A DNA stretch of 64,000 bases. Source: Marchantia polymorpha subsp. ruderalis. Its lineage: Eukaryota; Streptophyta; Marchantiopsida; Marchantiales; Marchantiaceae. Position 1 is the first letter of the stretch. Every line of letters starts with the position of its first letter. Under the pieces are notes generated by a model. The model saw only the letters and a program-made list of their open reading frames with translations. It made no database searches and was not told the origin of the DNA. The position numbers and the translations under genes are program-made. The stretch covers positions 23,354,501 to 23,418,500 of the forward strand of contig AP031352.1 of assembly GCA_037833965.1 (NCBI GenBank). Direction: 5' to 3'. Positions 20,315-32,338 of the stretch are shown piece after piece.

Positions 20315-22810
20315 TCATGGCCAAAGTTCAAAGTAATCTCTTTCTAATTCAATTTCAAATTTGCTATTGTGGTGGTCACTCATTGTACCACCTCTTGGAT
20401 ATCTGACTTTGTACCAGGCCGGCCTACTTCTCGTTGTCCTTAAAGGTCCGGAACTACCATATCTTCGGAAAGAACCTGAAAGCTGGCGTATAAACCTGCT
20501 CGAGTTCGACAAGACTGCAGATGCAGAGATCGGCCTTTGCGGTGGTTCGGATTCGGAGCTAAGCGTGGGGCCAGAGCTGAAGGGGGCCGCAGGCATGCTG
20601 CTCGGCCTGTACGAGGATTGAGGACCGAGGGGTTCACCCGTGCCATGACCACAAGATTGTCCGTCTCCCGTGTGACTTCCATTGAATGATATCCTCCCGT
20701 CGCTCGCGTCCGAGTCATTGTAAACAAGTTTTAACGCCTGGACAACCTCCCCCATAAAAGGTCGGTGTGACACTTCAGGTTGAACACACATCGAGGCTAT
20801 AGCTGCAACCTTTTGCACATTTTCAAAGGGTACAGTCTCCCCCAACACGGGATCCAGAAGCAGCTGCAATCCTTCTCTAGACGTGAGAAGGGGGCGAGCC
20901 CACCTGACCAGGTTCTCCTCACCAGGTGGCTGAGACATATCCACTGGTTTTCTCCCGGACAGAAGCTCCAGCAGCACAACCCCATAGCTGTACACGTCAC
21001 TCTTCACAAGAAGATGTCCTGTCATCGCATACTCAGGCGCCACATACCCAAAGGTGCCCATGACCCGAGTAGAAATGTGCTCACCACCTCCGCCTTCGGA
21101 CGCCACCTTAGCTAGACCGAAATCTGAGATCTTCGGAGTGAAGTCCTCTTCGAGAAGAATATTACTCGCCTTGAAATCCCGATGAATGACTCGCGGGTTG
21201 GAGTCCTCGTGCAAGTAGGCAAGGCCACGGGCTGCTCCCAGAGCTATCTTGATCCGGGCATCCCAGTTGAGAGGAGCTATCATCCCGTCTGGACCGTGCA
21301 GGTGTGACTCCACGCTACCGTTCGAGATGAGCTCATACACCAAAGCTCGTACACCTCCCTCTATACAAATGCCAAGAAGTTTCACCAGGTTCCGATGATG
21401 CAGTCGACTTAATAACTCCGCTTCAGCTAAAAGCTCGCTATCATCGTCCCTTGTGAGCACTTTCACGGCAACCTTGAGACCGTCATCCAGCCGACCTTGG
21501 TAAACACGTCCGAATCCACCTTCACCAACTACATTCTCTTCTTTGAGATTGTCCGTGGCTCTCTGAATCTCCGAGGCGGTGAAATTCCTTGCAGAAGCTA
21601 TGTACGTAGCAAAATTTGATGAGTAAGACAGAGTCGTGAAACTATCCATCGTGCTCACAAGAGTTGATCCGGCCGATTTCTTGGCGCCGGGCAAAAACGA
21701 ATCTTCTCCCACCGCACTTGTTTCGCTCCGACAGCACTTAACAGCAACCAGCCATATTCCTCCCAAGAGGACCGCAGTGCCAGCGGCTGAAGTCAGCGAA
21801 ATGATAACGATAATTCCCCGGCTGAACCTGTTCTCCGTTCCGGCGCCTGTTTCCGCCTTTCCCGAAGGCACGGTGCCGCTCGGACTGCCTCCTCCGGCAG
21901 ATCCTTCAGAGTCCGGGCCAGAGGCTTGGGCCGGGGGTGATGATAGACCTGGATAATTCACGTACAATATGGTATAATTTCCAAACAAAGTCTCGTTGAT
22001 TTCAACCTGTCTTCCCCAAAACCTTTGGGCAATCAGCTGAGCAGTAGTGTTGTCAAACGCAACACCTAAGGGTACCAAATCCGCATGAACATCAGTTCTC
22101 TCCTGGTTATTGCTCACGGCATTCGCCCCTGTGATGCGAACTTGGCTCTGCGGAAGAAAGCTCCCCTCCGCGAGTTCTTTCGACAACTCCAAAACCAAGG
22201 GGAAAAAGACCTCCAGGTCTACACTGAGTTCCAAACCAACTTGAATAGGGATAACACAACCGCAAGGGGAACCAGTTGGTGTGGAGGTATACCCATCTTT
22301 GCATTTACAATCAGCCTGCGGGGGAGGTGTGGGTATACTCGTGGGAGGGCTCGGTACAAGGGCATCCGGAGGGGGAGGTGATCTCGGGGAATTCACCGGA
22401 GACACGACGGGTACAGGCTTCGGTGTAACCTCGAGAGGTTTGACTCTTAGCTGGGCCCTCCGTAGTGGCAGCCGCGGCAAGGCTGGACCTTGATAAGGTG
22501 ATGCAGCGGCGGCCAGCTTCCTCTTCAGAGCTCCATGCTTCAGGGCGAGGCGCTTCGCAGTCTTTGCGCCGTGACCGATCAAAGAAGGATGTTCTCGCAA
22601 AACATTTCCTTCTCCGGCACCCACAGGCAAACTTAAAGGTCCAGTCGGGTGAGAATATGTCAAGACCAGATTTTGGGGACCAGTCACGTCTTCTTTCAGA
22701 CTGTACCAGCGAATGTCAAATCCGTAAGTGCTCAAAAGAGTGGAGGCCAAGAAGACGGGTATCAGAATACCAGTGCCGCAATACCTGCTGCGCTGCACGG
22801 AGATTCTCAT
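20315..22810 (-). CDS. ALE2-like receptor-like protein kinase, intronless
   Basis: This 831-residue plasma-membrane receptor Ser/Thr kinase resembles Arabidopsis ALE2 (At2g20300 type), which acts in epidermal differentiation; its role here is inferred. It has a signal peptide (about 1-30) and a Pro-rich stretch (about 127-165). The ALE2-type extracellular domain with its conserved Cys motifs (CKCKDGY, SPCGCVIPIQV) spans about 168-290. A transmembrane helix lies at about 331-358 and the kinase domain at about 425-700. Kinase motifs are intact: G-loop GEGGFG (429-434), Lys450 in VAVK, HRDFKASN (543-550, an RD kinase), DFG (563-565) and APE (591-593). The tail ends with a YPRGGTMSDHH block typical of the family. 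The ATG at 22808-22810 fits the signal peptide. The absence of introns is notable, since angiosperm relatives are multi-exonic. Confidence 0.93.
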   Translation of the reverse strand: MRISVQRSRYCGTGILIPVFLASTLLSTYGFDIRWYSLKEDVTGPQNLVLTYSHPTGPLSLPVGAGEGNVLREHPSLIGHGAKTAKRLALKHGALKRKLAAAASPYQGPALPRLPLRRAQLRVKPLEVTPKPVPVVSPVNSPRSPPPPDALVPSPPTSIPTPPPQADCKCKDGYTSTPTGSPCGCVIPIQVGLELSVDLEVFFPLVLELSKELAEGSFLPQSQVRITGANAVSNNQERTDVHADLVPLGVAFDNTTAQLIAQRFWGRQVEINETLFGNYTILYVNYPGLSSPPAQASGPDSEGSAGGGSPSGTVPSGKAETGAGTENRFSRGIIVIISLTSAAGTAVLLGGIWLVAVKCCRSETSAVGEDSFLPGAKKSAGSTLVSTMDSFTTLSYSSNFATYIASARNFTASEIQRATDNLKEENVVGEGGFGRVYQGRLDDGLKVAVKVLTRDDDSELLAEAELLSRLHHRNLVKLLGICIEGGVRALVYELISNGSVESHLHGPDGMIAPLNWDARIKIALGAARGLAYLHEDSNPRVIHRDFKASNILLEEDFTPKISDFGLAKVASEGGGGEHISTRVMGTFGYVAPEYAMTGHLLVKSDVYSYGVVLLELLSGRKPVDMSQPPGEENLVRWARPLLTSREGLQLLLDPVLGETVPFENVQKVAAIASMCVQPEVSHRPFMGEVVQALKLVYNDSDASDGRISFNGSHTGDGQSCGHGTGEPLGPQSSYRPSSMPAAPFSSGPTLSSESEPPQRPISASAVLSNSSRFIRQLSGSFRRYGSSGPLRTTRSRPAWYKVRYPRGGTMSDHHNSKFEIELERDYFELWP

Positions 22811-25200
22811 ATTTGAGGTGTTGACCGTTCCGCATCCTACACACTGCTGAGACTTGGGCGCTAAGTGGGCGCTAAGTGCTAAGCTCGACGAAGCCTCACC
22901 TCAAGGGCGACATGTCACTCATATTTCAACAAAACGTCCCGGTAGACGGGAGGGGTGCCTATCCACCATACCTTGGAGAAGACAGGCAGCGGCGCGGCAT
23001 TTTGCAGTCACATTGCTCTCTCGTGGCAGGAGTAGCTCAAACCCGGTTGAGCCGTGAAGCCGTGCGGAAGCGGCCTCATTTCGTTCATGCTCGGGGGAAT
23101 GCTGGCGGCGCCCTATCAGGTGTTCCCTGAAGTCACTGTTGCCGCCACACACCGGGTCCGCTCGCGATACGAATTTGAGCTCCAATGGGCCGGATTCTTC
23201 CGGGAGTCATTGCAACTTGCTCGCTGCGATTCCCGCACCAGCCGGAAGGACTCCTTGTCACTTCCCGGCGTCCGGACTGGCGAACGAGAAATCCAACGGC
23301 GGCAGCAACTTCAGCTTCTTCTCCTCTCCTGCTCTCAAGGAGGCGTGAAAAACACGGACGCCGCTCCTCGCGCATATCCTACGACGACCCGGTACATCGG
23401 TCAATGACTCCTGTCCTCCTTCATCAGCATTCGGTGGTGCGTTCCTCGAATGATACGGACGTAAGACACGCACTGAAACAACAGCTGAGCTCCTGCACCA
23501 GATCTGCCAGCCAGCAGAAGCGGGAGCGGAGGCAAAAACAATCATCAGCGACTCGGAAGGGGCCTCCTTTCGCAGCAGCTCAAACACCTTCCTCCAACTC
23601 TAGCAATGCGAAAGGGAGCCAGACACACGCAGAGCAAAACGCACACACACAAACGCACAAACACACACGAACGGACGGTGTGGCGAGGCAGCAGACACCG
23701 AAATCAATCCCTCAATCCATCGACCACTCTTCCACATCCAAACGCCACCCCAGCGCTCTCCACGCCACCTAGCAATCTCTCCGCTGTCGGAAAGAGTCCT
23801 CGTCGTCGGTCGCAGACGACGACGATGCCGTCATAGACCTAGACGACGACAGCAGCAGCATCGACAACGAACTCCTTCATAAACACACACACAGACACGA
23901 ACTCACACTCTCTCCACCCCTTTCCTCTCGGTTCGCTCACCACCGCGAGCACGACACAGACAGACAAACAGAACGAGAGAGCGAGAACGCAACGCAGGCG
24001 CAGGAGCTGGAGCTGGTGCCGGGACTGGGGCTGAGGCTGGTCGCTGAGAAAACGGCATGGATGGCAGAGCAGGGTAGAAGAGGGGGGGAGGGAGGGAGGG
24101 AGAGAAGGAAGGAAAGAAGGAAGAGGGCGGAGGTCGGGCAAGCAACAAATTGTGCGCGCATCGGCTTCTTACCTCGCGTTGGTGGCGACAGAAGGGCAAT
24201 GGGGCCTCGGTGGCGCTGCTCGCTCGCGCACCCGCTGCTTCGACTGCCGAAATCATCGACACCCCATTCCTCAAGGAGAGCTCGATTCAGCCCGCGAGCA
24301 GGCCTTGTCCGTCCATGACATCCATCCTCCTCCTCCTCCTCCTCATTCCTAAAAGACCTAAATTTAAAATATTCCCCTCCCCTCCCCTGCCCTTTCCTTC
24401 CAGCCGGTATACCTGGGTCAACCGTGTACGTCCTCCTCCGCCTTCCCACCACGTAGCTCCCCTTTCGGTTGACCGGGTTTGAATCCCACGCCCGGCTCTA
24501 CCCTCTCGCCTCCCTCCCTGGCCCAGGTGAAGTCAGTGGATGCGGTCGGTGACCGTCGGTCCGTGGATCGAGCCCCGCTACAGCGCCTGCGCTCTCTGGT
24601 CTCCGGGCTACATGTGCTCCACATGAACCTCTCTCTCTCTCTCTCTACCCCCACCGAAAGTAGCCATGGTGCTGCGGGCTCATGCACGTCATCTGTATAA
24701 TACCTTCATATACCTCTAGGAATACGGTAATTTCCACCCTCTCGTGTATTTTCCTCGCTTGCTGTTGCTTCGCTGGTGCTCTGATCTCGGTCGAGTTTCT
24801 GCGTATTATTATTATTATTATTATTTCGTCCCGCTTGTACTCCATCTCGGTGCTTAACCCGTGGGGTTCTTCTCGCGGGTGTCTGTTCCTTTGGGAGGTC
24901 TTTACGCCTGCTACTGTAGGAGTTTTCCGGGTCCTCGAGCTGATTACGCTCCATGTTATTATTGCAGATACGAGGCGAATTATCGAAGCGATCTGGGTAT
25001 TTGTATGGAACATATTTTCTCCTGCGTCTCCTGTACGAGATATGTTTATCTATTTGCATGTACTGTCGAATGTGACGTGCGCAAGTCGATAGCACCATCG
25101 CCACTTTCGGTGGTGTGCGCCATGGCTGAGGAGGCAACATATCCGCTGTGTATTATATGCGAACAGGAGCATCAAGTAGCACCGCAAATTTCTGCATAGC
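22811..25200 (-). promoter_or_regulatory. Upstream flank / 5' UTR of the receptor kinase gene
   Basis: This GC-rich region is dense in simple repeats: CA-rich runs near 23640-23670 and 23883, a G-quadruplex motif at 24082-24100, an 18-base CT run at 24629-24646 (GA on the gene's sense strand), and seven ATT units at 24805-24825. The short frames on both strands are low-complexity and show no family resemblance. The same GC- and microsatellite-rich design flanks the ARO and GATL genes. No start site can be fixed from sequence alone. Confidence 0.5.
24082..24100 (+). other. G-quadruplex-forming motif
   Basis: A run of seven G and three GGG tracts separated by single A bases gives four G-tracts with one-base loops, the most stable class of G-quadruplex. 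It lies about 1.3 kb upstream of the receptor kinase start, on the template strand for that gene, within a longer purine-only run (about 24080-24128). Confidence 0.8.
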
Positions 25201-26507
25201 TCAGAATAGATGAGAATATGTGACCCAATAAGACAATGCAAATCGAGCTCCTACAATTTCATTCGCCCCTATATTTATATGTCCCAGCTTTGCCTTCTTC
25301 GGTTTTGAATGTTTCGTAATAAAGAGAGGAATGACGATGTGCTATCGCAACTCAGGCAAACGGTCCGATTGTCCCATATATATACATGTAAATTATATAC
25401 ATTTTTTTACTTTTCTATCACTATTTTGGCTTGATATACTCCTGGTTTCATCTGGCTCTAAAATTACTGTCAGTGAACATCAACACGATACCGTGTCTAC
25501 GTTGCGCTCTTGATCTATCAGATATACGTGCTCGAGGTGGACCGTTGCACTAGCTACTTTCTCCATCGTCATAAGATTCTATTTTGGCTTTATCTTCCCA
25601 TCTACATTTTGAATATAAGATGCATTCACATGATCCGTTGTCTATTCAAAAGAAAGAGTATACAATTTGTGGTGTCGTTGTAGATTTGATCTCTGCAATT
25701 GCACGAGATGGTAGATGTTTTATACAGAAGATAACTTCATATTTATTGAAATATACTAGGTTGAGGGAAAATTTAAACTTGGTTAAAGAGTACCAAGCTT
25801 TTGTGTCAAGGTAGTGTTTCCAGTATCTACACTCGACACAAAGAAGTGATCGCCCATACTCATAGGTGGGCCATTGATCAGAGCGACTCAAGTCTTCAAG
25901 CACGGGGTTATGATACAGTCCACCTTTTTGTTGCTCTATTTCTTAAGTTGTATTGAGTTTATGAACACAGATATTAACATCTGGATGAAGTAACGTACAA
26001 TAGCCTATTAGTAAATAAGGCAATGATTACAATTGTTTTAAGCTTTCTGTGTAACACATTTATGTCAACCCGTTTCCAAGATTCTATAATATCAAGAATA
26101 GTAATTGTTATGTTATAGATTTTTGGATGTTTACATTGTTTGTACAACGTTTGACCCATACACTTGAAAATCTCTCATGCACGGCGATACATCTCTCTCG
26201 TGATACCCAAAGTCTTAATTTCCTAGTACTTATCCACCCTCTTGCTCTGCTAAATGACAAGCCTCAATTTTCCGGACAACGCAAGGTATCTCTCGGATCT
26301 TTGTTGGGACAATGTACTGAGGTTGCCGGATCAAATTTTCACCTGGAAAGTCTGGTTGTACATCCATGAATGTGAACTGGAACATAGCTCAAAGGGAGAG
26401 CACCTGGCATTGAACCTCGTGTAACTACTCCAAGACCCCTCGGCTAAACGACTGCCTCACTCTTCAGGCATGCAGTTAACTCCTCCTTAATTACAATTCC
26501 TTGCCAT

Positions 26508-27000
26508 CCCGTCAAAGCAGAAGTGTGCGTGAGGCTCCCGTGTAAAGGAATCGAAGGAACTGTGTCGCTAGTCATCCCGTCAAAGCTGCGGTGTGTGTGC
26601 AGCTTAAGAAATCAAGCAATTTTCTGGCCTACCAAATAACCGAGCTCGCGGTGGGTGCGGTGTGCGTGACGCTCCTGCGTAAAGGAAATGAAGCTGCGGA
26701 ACGACATTGCTTGAAATCCCGTCCAGACGTGATGAGGATGCTCCCGCTGCGTGAAGGAATCGAAGGACTGGACCGACATTGCTTGTCGTCCCGTCAAAGC
26801 CGTGATGGATGACTCCTCCTGTGCGCGAGTCAAAGAACGGAAAAAGCTGTGAAATATATATAAGCAGGTGTACAGTTATAGCATGTGTCGTACGTTACTT
26901 GCTGTCCTTCTTTTGTACGTGTGAAGGATATGAAAGTTTGGAGCTGCATTGATTGTCATCCCCTCAAAGACGTGGCCTTGGGAGGAGCCTTTGGGAATGA
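26508..27000 (+). repeat. Degenerate ~70-bp minisatellite
   Basis: The phrase CCC(G/C)TCAAAG or close variants recur at 26508, 26576, 26718, 26790 and 26960. A further unit at about 26647 has lost the opening phrase. Spacings of 68, 142 (two units) and 72 bp define a unit of about 70 bp. Each unit contains a G-rich GTGTGCGTGA-like block, then GCTCC, then GTAAAGGAA and GACATTGCTTG. The last unit is set off by about 100 bp of inserted sequence. Confidence 0.8.
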
Positions 27001-30000
27001 ATTCAAGGGGATGTCGAGTATATACATACAAACTTATTTACTATATATGCGACACAACTAGTGCCTCGCAGATGGGGAGTTCGGGATTTCTCAATGAGGA
27101 TAAATGTTAAATTACCATTTCTCGGCTCTTGATAGATTTGTATTACCTATTTTATTAAATATTCAGACTTTTATTTATGAGATTCTAATGGACCGATGGC
27201 GCTACGTGAAGTTACTTCATGTTTGTGCAAGGACTGTATGTTGTATTGAGCGGCGCTTATCCCTCGGGTTGCCCGGAATATTGATTAAGCGTTTAGTCTT
27301 TTTTGCCCAATTTTCACCATCTACACCGGGCACCATAATTAATGCCAGCACGTATAGTTAAATTAAACTTTTTTCTTACTGCCTAATTCGTCAGATATCA
27401 GTATGTGTTATCGTTTGATCTTATAAGCGTTCATTCTCTTTTCATTATAGATTCTTACGGTGGGATCATTTTTTGAAGGGAATCATTATATATGAAAAAA
27501 TTTAAATGTTATTTGCATTATTTTTTAAGATTACAATCTTATAAACGGTTAATTCAAATTTTTAATATTTGACAATAAGAAGGCCAACAAAGTGATCACA
27601 TTATGAACTAACAAATCTTATGTAAAATATTCATAGCAAAAGCTTTAACTAGAGACGTACAATGTTTATTTAATATGTTCTAATAATTTGAAATCATTTA
27701 TGTATCAACAACTAGTTACGTAGATCGTAGCTAAGTGTATGATGTAATAGTAGATTTAGAAGCAAGATGCTAAACATCATGTTCGTAGCTATTTCTTATA
27801 CACTACAATATTATAAGATTTATTATTATAAAATTTTTTTGTTTATCAGATCCAATATCTTAAATAATATGATGAAAGCACATCAAAACTTGATGAAGTA
27901 AAAGTTATCGATCAACATAAAAAAATATACACTTGAATAAGTCATGATAATGATTATACAATCATAGAAATTTCCAACACAATTCTATGTCAGTTCTTTA
28001 AGACTGAGCGAGTTTACATATACATACAACTCTGATGGATGATTTTTGTAGTGATATAGACATGTAACTCCTGTGAAATATATTTTGAATAATGATTTTA
28101 ACTCGAACACTCATGTGTTTGAGTATGCCTCTAAAAACCGATGAAAAACATGAAAGATACATTTCTTTTCAGAACATTAATGACCTACACAATAAATGCC
28201 ACACAAATATCTTCATATATATCTTATTGCAAATATAATTTGTTCATTTCATTACTCGTGTGCAGTGCAGTCCTCCAAGTTTCATATGTACATCATGTAA
28301 CAAAAATGTACATGTAAGCTTTGTTTGTTTTTTTCTTTTTTATTGCGGGTATGGTTGGTGGCCCAGTACAAACTTCTTCTAATCTTGATAAAAATCAGGG
28401 ACTCGTCATTGTTATCCCTTTGATTTTGTTCTTTCCCCAAGCTTATGGGATGTTCCCATGTTTTTTTAGTCCATTTGTACCTCATCATTTCGTTTAATCT
28501 CAACAAAAGTTTATACAGACATTAATGTAAACATTTATTTGAACCTTGTGATACAAAAATGTAATTAAAATGTATATAGCTGAAAAAAATACTCTACTTT
28601 TTCCATTTGCAACGAATTATTCCAATTAACTATTTATTCCAATTTTTATAATATAAATCTTGTATTTAAGTATACAAATATAAAAAACTAAATATATGCA
28701 AGAAATTAAAAAGTTTTAGAGAAAAAAAATTATGGTAATTAAAATAAAATTTAACATTTTATCATATCAATAATTCATTTTTAAAAAATTTGAACAATAA
28801 AAAACGTTAGTATGAGGTTCATGAAGTTCAAACATAACAATTGTAATCATCAGATAACACTCAACTTCCAACGTTTTCTCTTTGTAAGGTTCAAATTTTC
28901 TGGATGATTTTTAAATAGACTCATTAATCTAAAATGCAGATTGCTTTGACTAGTATTTAGATGTTTCTTTGTCTTTGAAAGCATATAGATAAAAAAATTC
29001 TATAAAATCCGAATATTTTTAAATAATAATAAGTGTAATAACGTCATAATATATAATTTGTAACATTAAAGAAATTATATGACGTAACTTTAGTGCAAGA
29101 TATAAATCCTAAGAAACTTGTATATATAGTGAATATATTGATTTTCATAATTTAGATTTGTTTACATGTTGAGTAAAAATATTCACACTATTTCTAAATA
29201 ATTAATCTGTATCAAACCTTCACTTTTCCAAATTACATTGTATCCATTTTTTCTCATTTTTTCTGATACTTGTAGGTATCAAGTGTAAGATTTAGTTGTA
29301 ATATTTAATTATTTATTTTGATCTAAGAAAACATACTTTATCAAGTCATAAACTTTGACTGAAATACGTTTATGACGTTTTACTACGTTCATTGATTTTT
29401 AAATGTAAGATTGAAATTGAGATATATATTTTTACTTATACTTTTTTCTGGGTATTTTAAAAAAATATTATATAAGGATCAATATATAAAATCACATTGA
29501 AATGTGACAAAAAAGCATGCCATTTTCTGTGATTCATTGTATGTGAAATATCAATCACTTTTTTTACATGTGAGATAAGTAACTTGTGCCAAATTACCAG
29601 GTGATTTGGTTTGTAAATGCGATATAGCAAATTGTTGGTAACATTTAATCTAGCAATGTGATTTTGGTTTTACCAGTTTTCACTTAATATATGTCATCAA
29701 GTATTAAAATAATTTGAGTTTCAAATGGTAAGAATTGATGAGCCGTTTCAATTTACGTAAAAGATTCGTTATACAGGTAAAAAAATTGAAATATATATAC
29801 AAGTGAAGTTAGATTGTTGATTTTCTTGTGCCGACTAAGATCAATTAGAAATTCTCTCGAGTGTCAAATCAATGTATAAATAAGATAAGTAACAATTTAT
29901 ATATTTGAGAAACAAAACTGTTTGCAACTTTAATCAATTTCACACGATTTTCAAAATTTCTAGCTTATTTAGGACTAATTTCTTGACTAACGCAAATGTC

Positions 30001-30635
30001 CTTTCAAGCATAAGCTATGTCATAGTTGAGCATGAAAGACAAAACAAGTGCTTTTACGTGTTTAAAAGTGAAAGATGTGCATATAGTGACGCAATAGTTT
30101 TTTTTTAAGAATTAAAAAATACTTTTGATTATTGAAAACAGTTATCAGATGTTGTATATTTAACTTTGAATCCCGTTCATAAACATTTGTATATAGTTTT
30201 GCACTATTTGTGAATATAGAGGAACTACATGAGTGTGCAATTTCAAAATAGAACAAGGTTGATAAATAAGCTAATGATAATAAAAAAGATTGAATCTTTC
30301 ATATATAAAATGAAATACGTGTCATGTTGAATAAATGAATGATGACTTAAAATAATTTCATTGACAACTTAACATGTATATAAGAAATACTGATTTCAAA
30401 TATACACTTCAAGAATTATATATTATTACTTTAACAAAGATTAAAATACTAAAAAATATTTTATTAATCATATTTGTCTTTCAATGTAGAGTTAAAAATA
30501 CAATTATTCACCACTTTAAATATATTTGTATCAACTTGATGTCAATACTAACAAGAGTATGAGATTGATTTTCAATTGTGTGTGTATTCATTTTGCCTGA
30601 TTGTGTGATCGTATCGTATCCACCTTGATATATTT

Positions 30636-30679
30636 CTATGGACTATTGATTGCAGTATAATGCATTTAATAGTCCATAG
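30636..30679. repeat. Perfect 12-bp hairpin
   Basis: CTATGGACTATT (30636-30647) pairs exactly with 30668-30679 across a 20-base loop. It is isolated in AT-rich DNA, and no function is evident. Confidence 0.7.
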
Positions 30680-31400
30680 ACATGTGTGACAAATTTGAAA
30701 TCCATATCTGCATATATCAATTGTTGAAATACATCTCACATTGTTCTCAAAAGTATACAAAAAATTTTCTACAAAGCTACTAGTGCTTCAGTGCAAGTGA
30801 AACCAGTGCCAATAAGATCACATACTTTTACACCAATAATCTTCACGGTCATTGCTCTGACAACAATATTGTGGATGAAAATGACCATGGGCAATGATAA
30901 AGTGTTCATAGTTGGATCAACTTCGAGCTCTCAAAGTTGATTTTGCGGAGACATCCGTAAAGAGCATTTAATATGTGAACGCTCTTGACTCAAAAATGAA
31001 ATGTAGTCACACAAATCAAACATGAGCAATGAAACATTGGTAAGAGTATCAAACCAAGTCATAAAATTATTGACGCAGAAATTTAATAGGTGAGATTAGT
31101 GGAGCCAGGATTCACAAAATTACAAATTCCGTGAGAGAAGAGTTCAAATTAGACTTCTTCGTGCAAACTATGATATTTTCCATTAGAAAATGACTACAAA
31201 GCTTATAGAAACTGCAGATGGATCAAGGTATATTGGAAATTCCAAATCTTATCACGGTCAAAGAAACACAATGTCGTAGACCCGTTAAAATAAAAGTCTA
31301 TTGTATTCAGTAGGAGTACTGAATTACACAGGGATGTGCATACATATACAACTAGTGACATGTCCCAAGGATTGATGGGTACATAAGAAATCACTATACG

Positions 31401-32338
31401 AGATGATTTCTAAAGTTGGCTAGTGGCTTTAGGATTAGATTTAGTTCCATTGGCCTGAGCTATAGATATATATTTAGTTCCATGGTTTTGATCCTTCCGC
31501 CATCCCATGAGCTTCCTCACGACACAACATGGTAACACAATGATCCAGACATTCATCATTGCGTCCGAAGTTGCCTCCCATGAATAGACCGACCAAGCCG
31601 CTCGGTTATTCTGGGGGCGGGCTGTATTTGGAGACGGATCGAACCAAAAGGACCAAACAGACCTCGACTCCATCTCGCTGTCTTAACGCCGGACGCAAAT
31701 TGGAGCTCGGCCAGTCCCCCATGGATCGAAAGCTGGATGCTCCCGGGACCAGTCCCTCCCAAGGACCGGCGCCGAGTGGTCCCCTCCTCCCGTAGTGTAG
31801 GACCAGAATGCCATAGGTCCAGAACTTCGAATGTTCGATGACCGCGGCCCGCCAAGACGTTGTCCCGTGTCCGAACGAGCAAGAAATTGAAATTGGAGCG
31901 TGCTCTCGTGAGCGGTGGTGGTGGCAGGCCAATGACTGACGCCAATTGCGGGGCCCTGGCTCTGGCTCTGCGAAGCTGCCCGTCCGAGCTGCACATTGGG
32001 TCGATGCGGAGCCCGAGAGCGACGAGATTGCGTGAAGTGATCGATGCGTTCGGAGGCTTGTGCAGAATTCTAGATCAGGTCGGGGGCTGGGGTGCTTCGG
32101 AAGGTCGACCTTCTCGTGCTTCTGGAGCTGCGGAGTTTCTTACTTTCCTGGACTGTGAGCGTTTGAGGCTTGAAGGTGTTTCCGCATAGTCTTCACCAAA
32201 TTGCTCCCCCGATGATAGATGAGGAAATTGACTGGGGAATTCGTCGTGGTTCTCGGGACCTGATTTGTGTGTGGAGGCTTGGTTTTTGGTTCATTTTTGT
32301 GAAAGGGTAGTCTTCCTGCACGCTGAGGAGAGCTGACG
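31401..32338 (+). promoter_or_regulatory. Upstream flank / 5' UTR of the GTPase gene
   Basis: GC content rises abruptly at about 31550 after the AT-rich desert and stays high to about 32100. The GTPase start codon follows at 32339. The frames on both strands in this island have no family resemblance. The island is the natural location of the promoter and leader, but no TATA box or start site is assigned. Confidence 0.5.

Larger units (their letters stand above)
25201..31400. other. AT-rich desert, no gene recognised
   Basis: Apart from the GC-richer minisatellite at 26508-27000, this stretch is strongly AT-rich with only short frames lacking family resemblance. A 12-bp perfect hairpin lies at 30636-30679. 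I found no transposon domain, tRNA or rRNA. Confidence 0.55.

Noticed and set aside
24473..24500. GGTTTGAATCCC-like string resembling a tRNA B box
   Set aside because: No matching T stem, anticodon arm or acceptor stem could be drawn around it.
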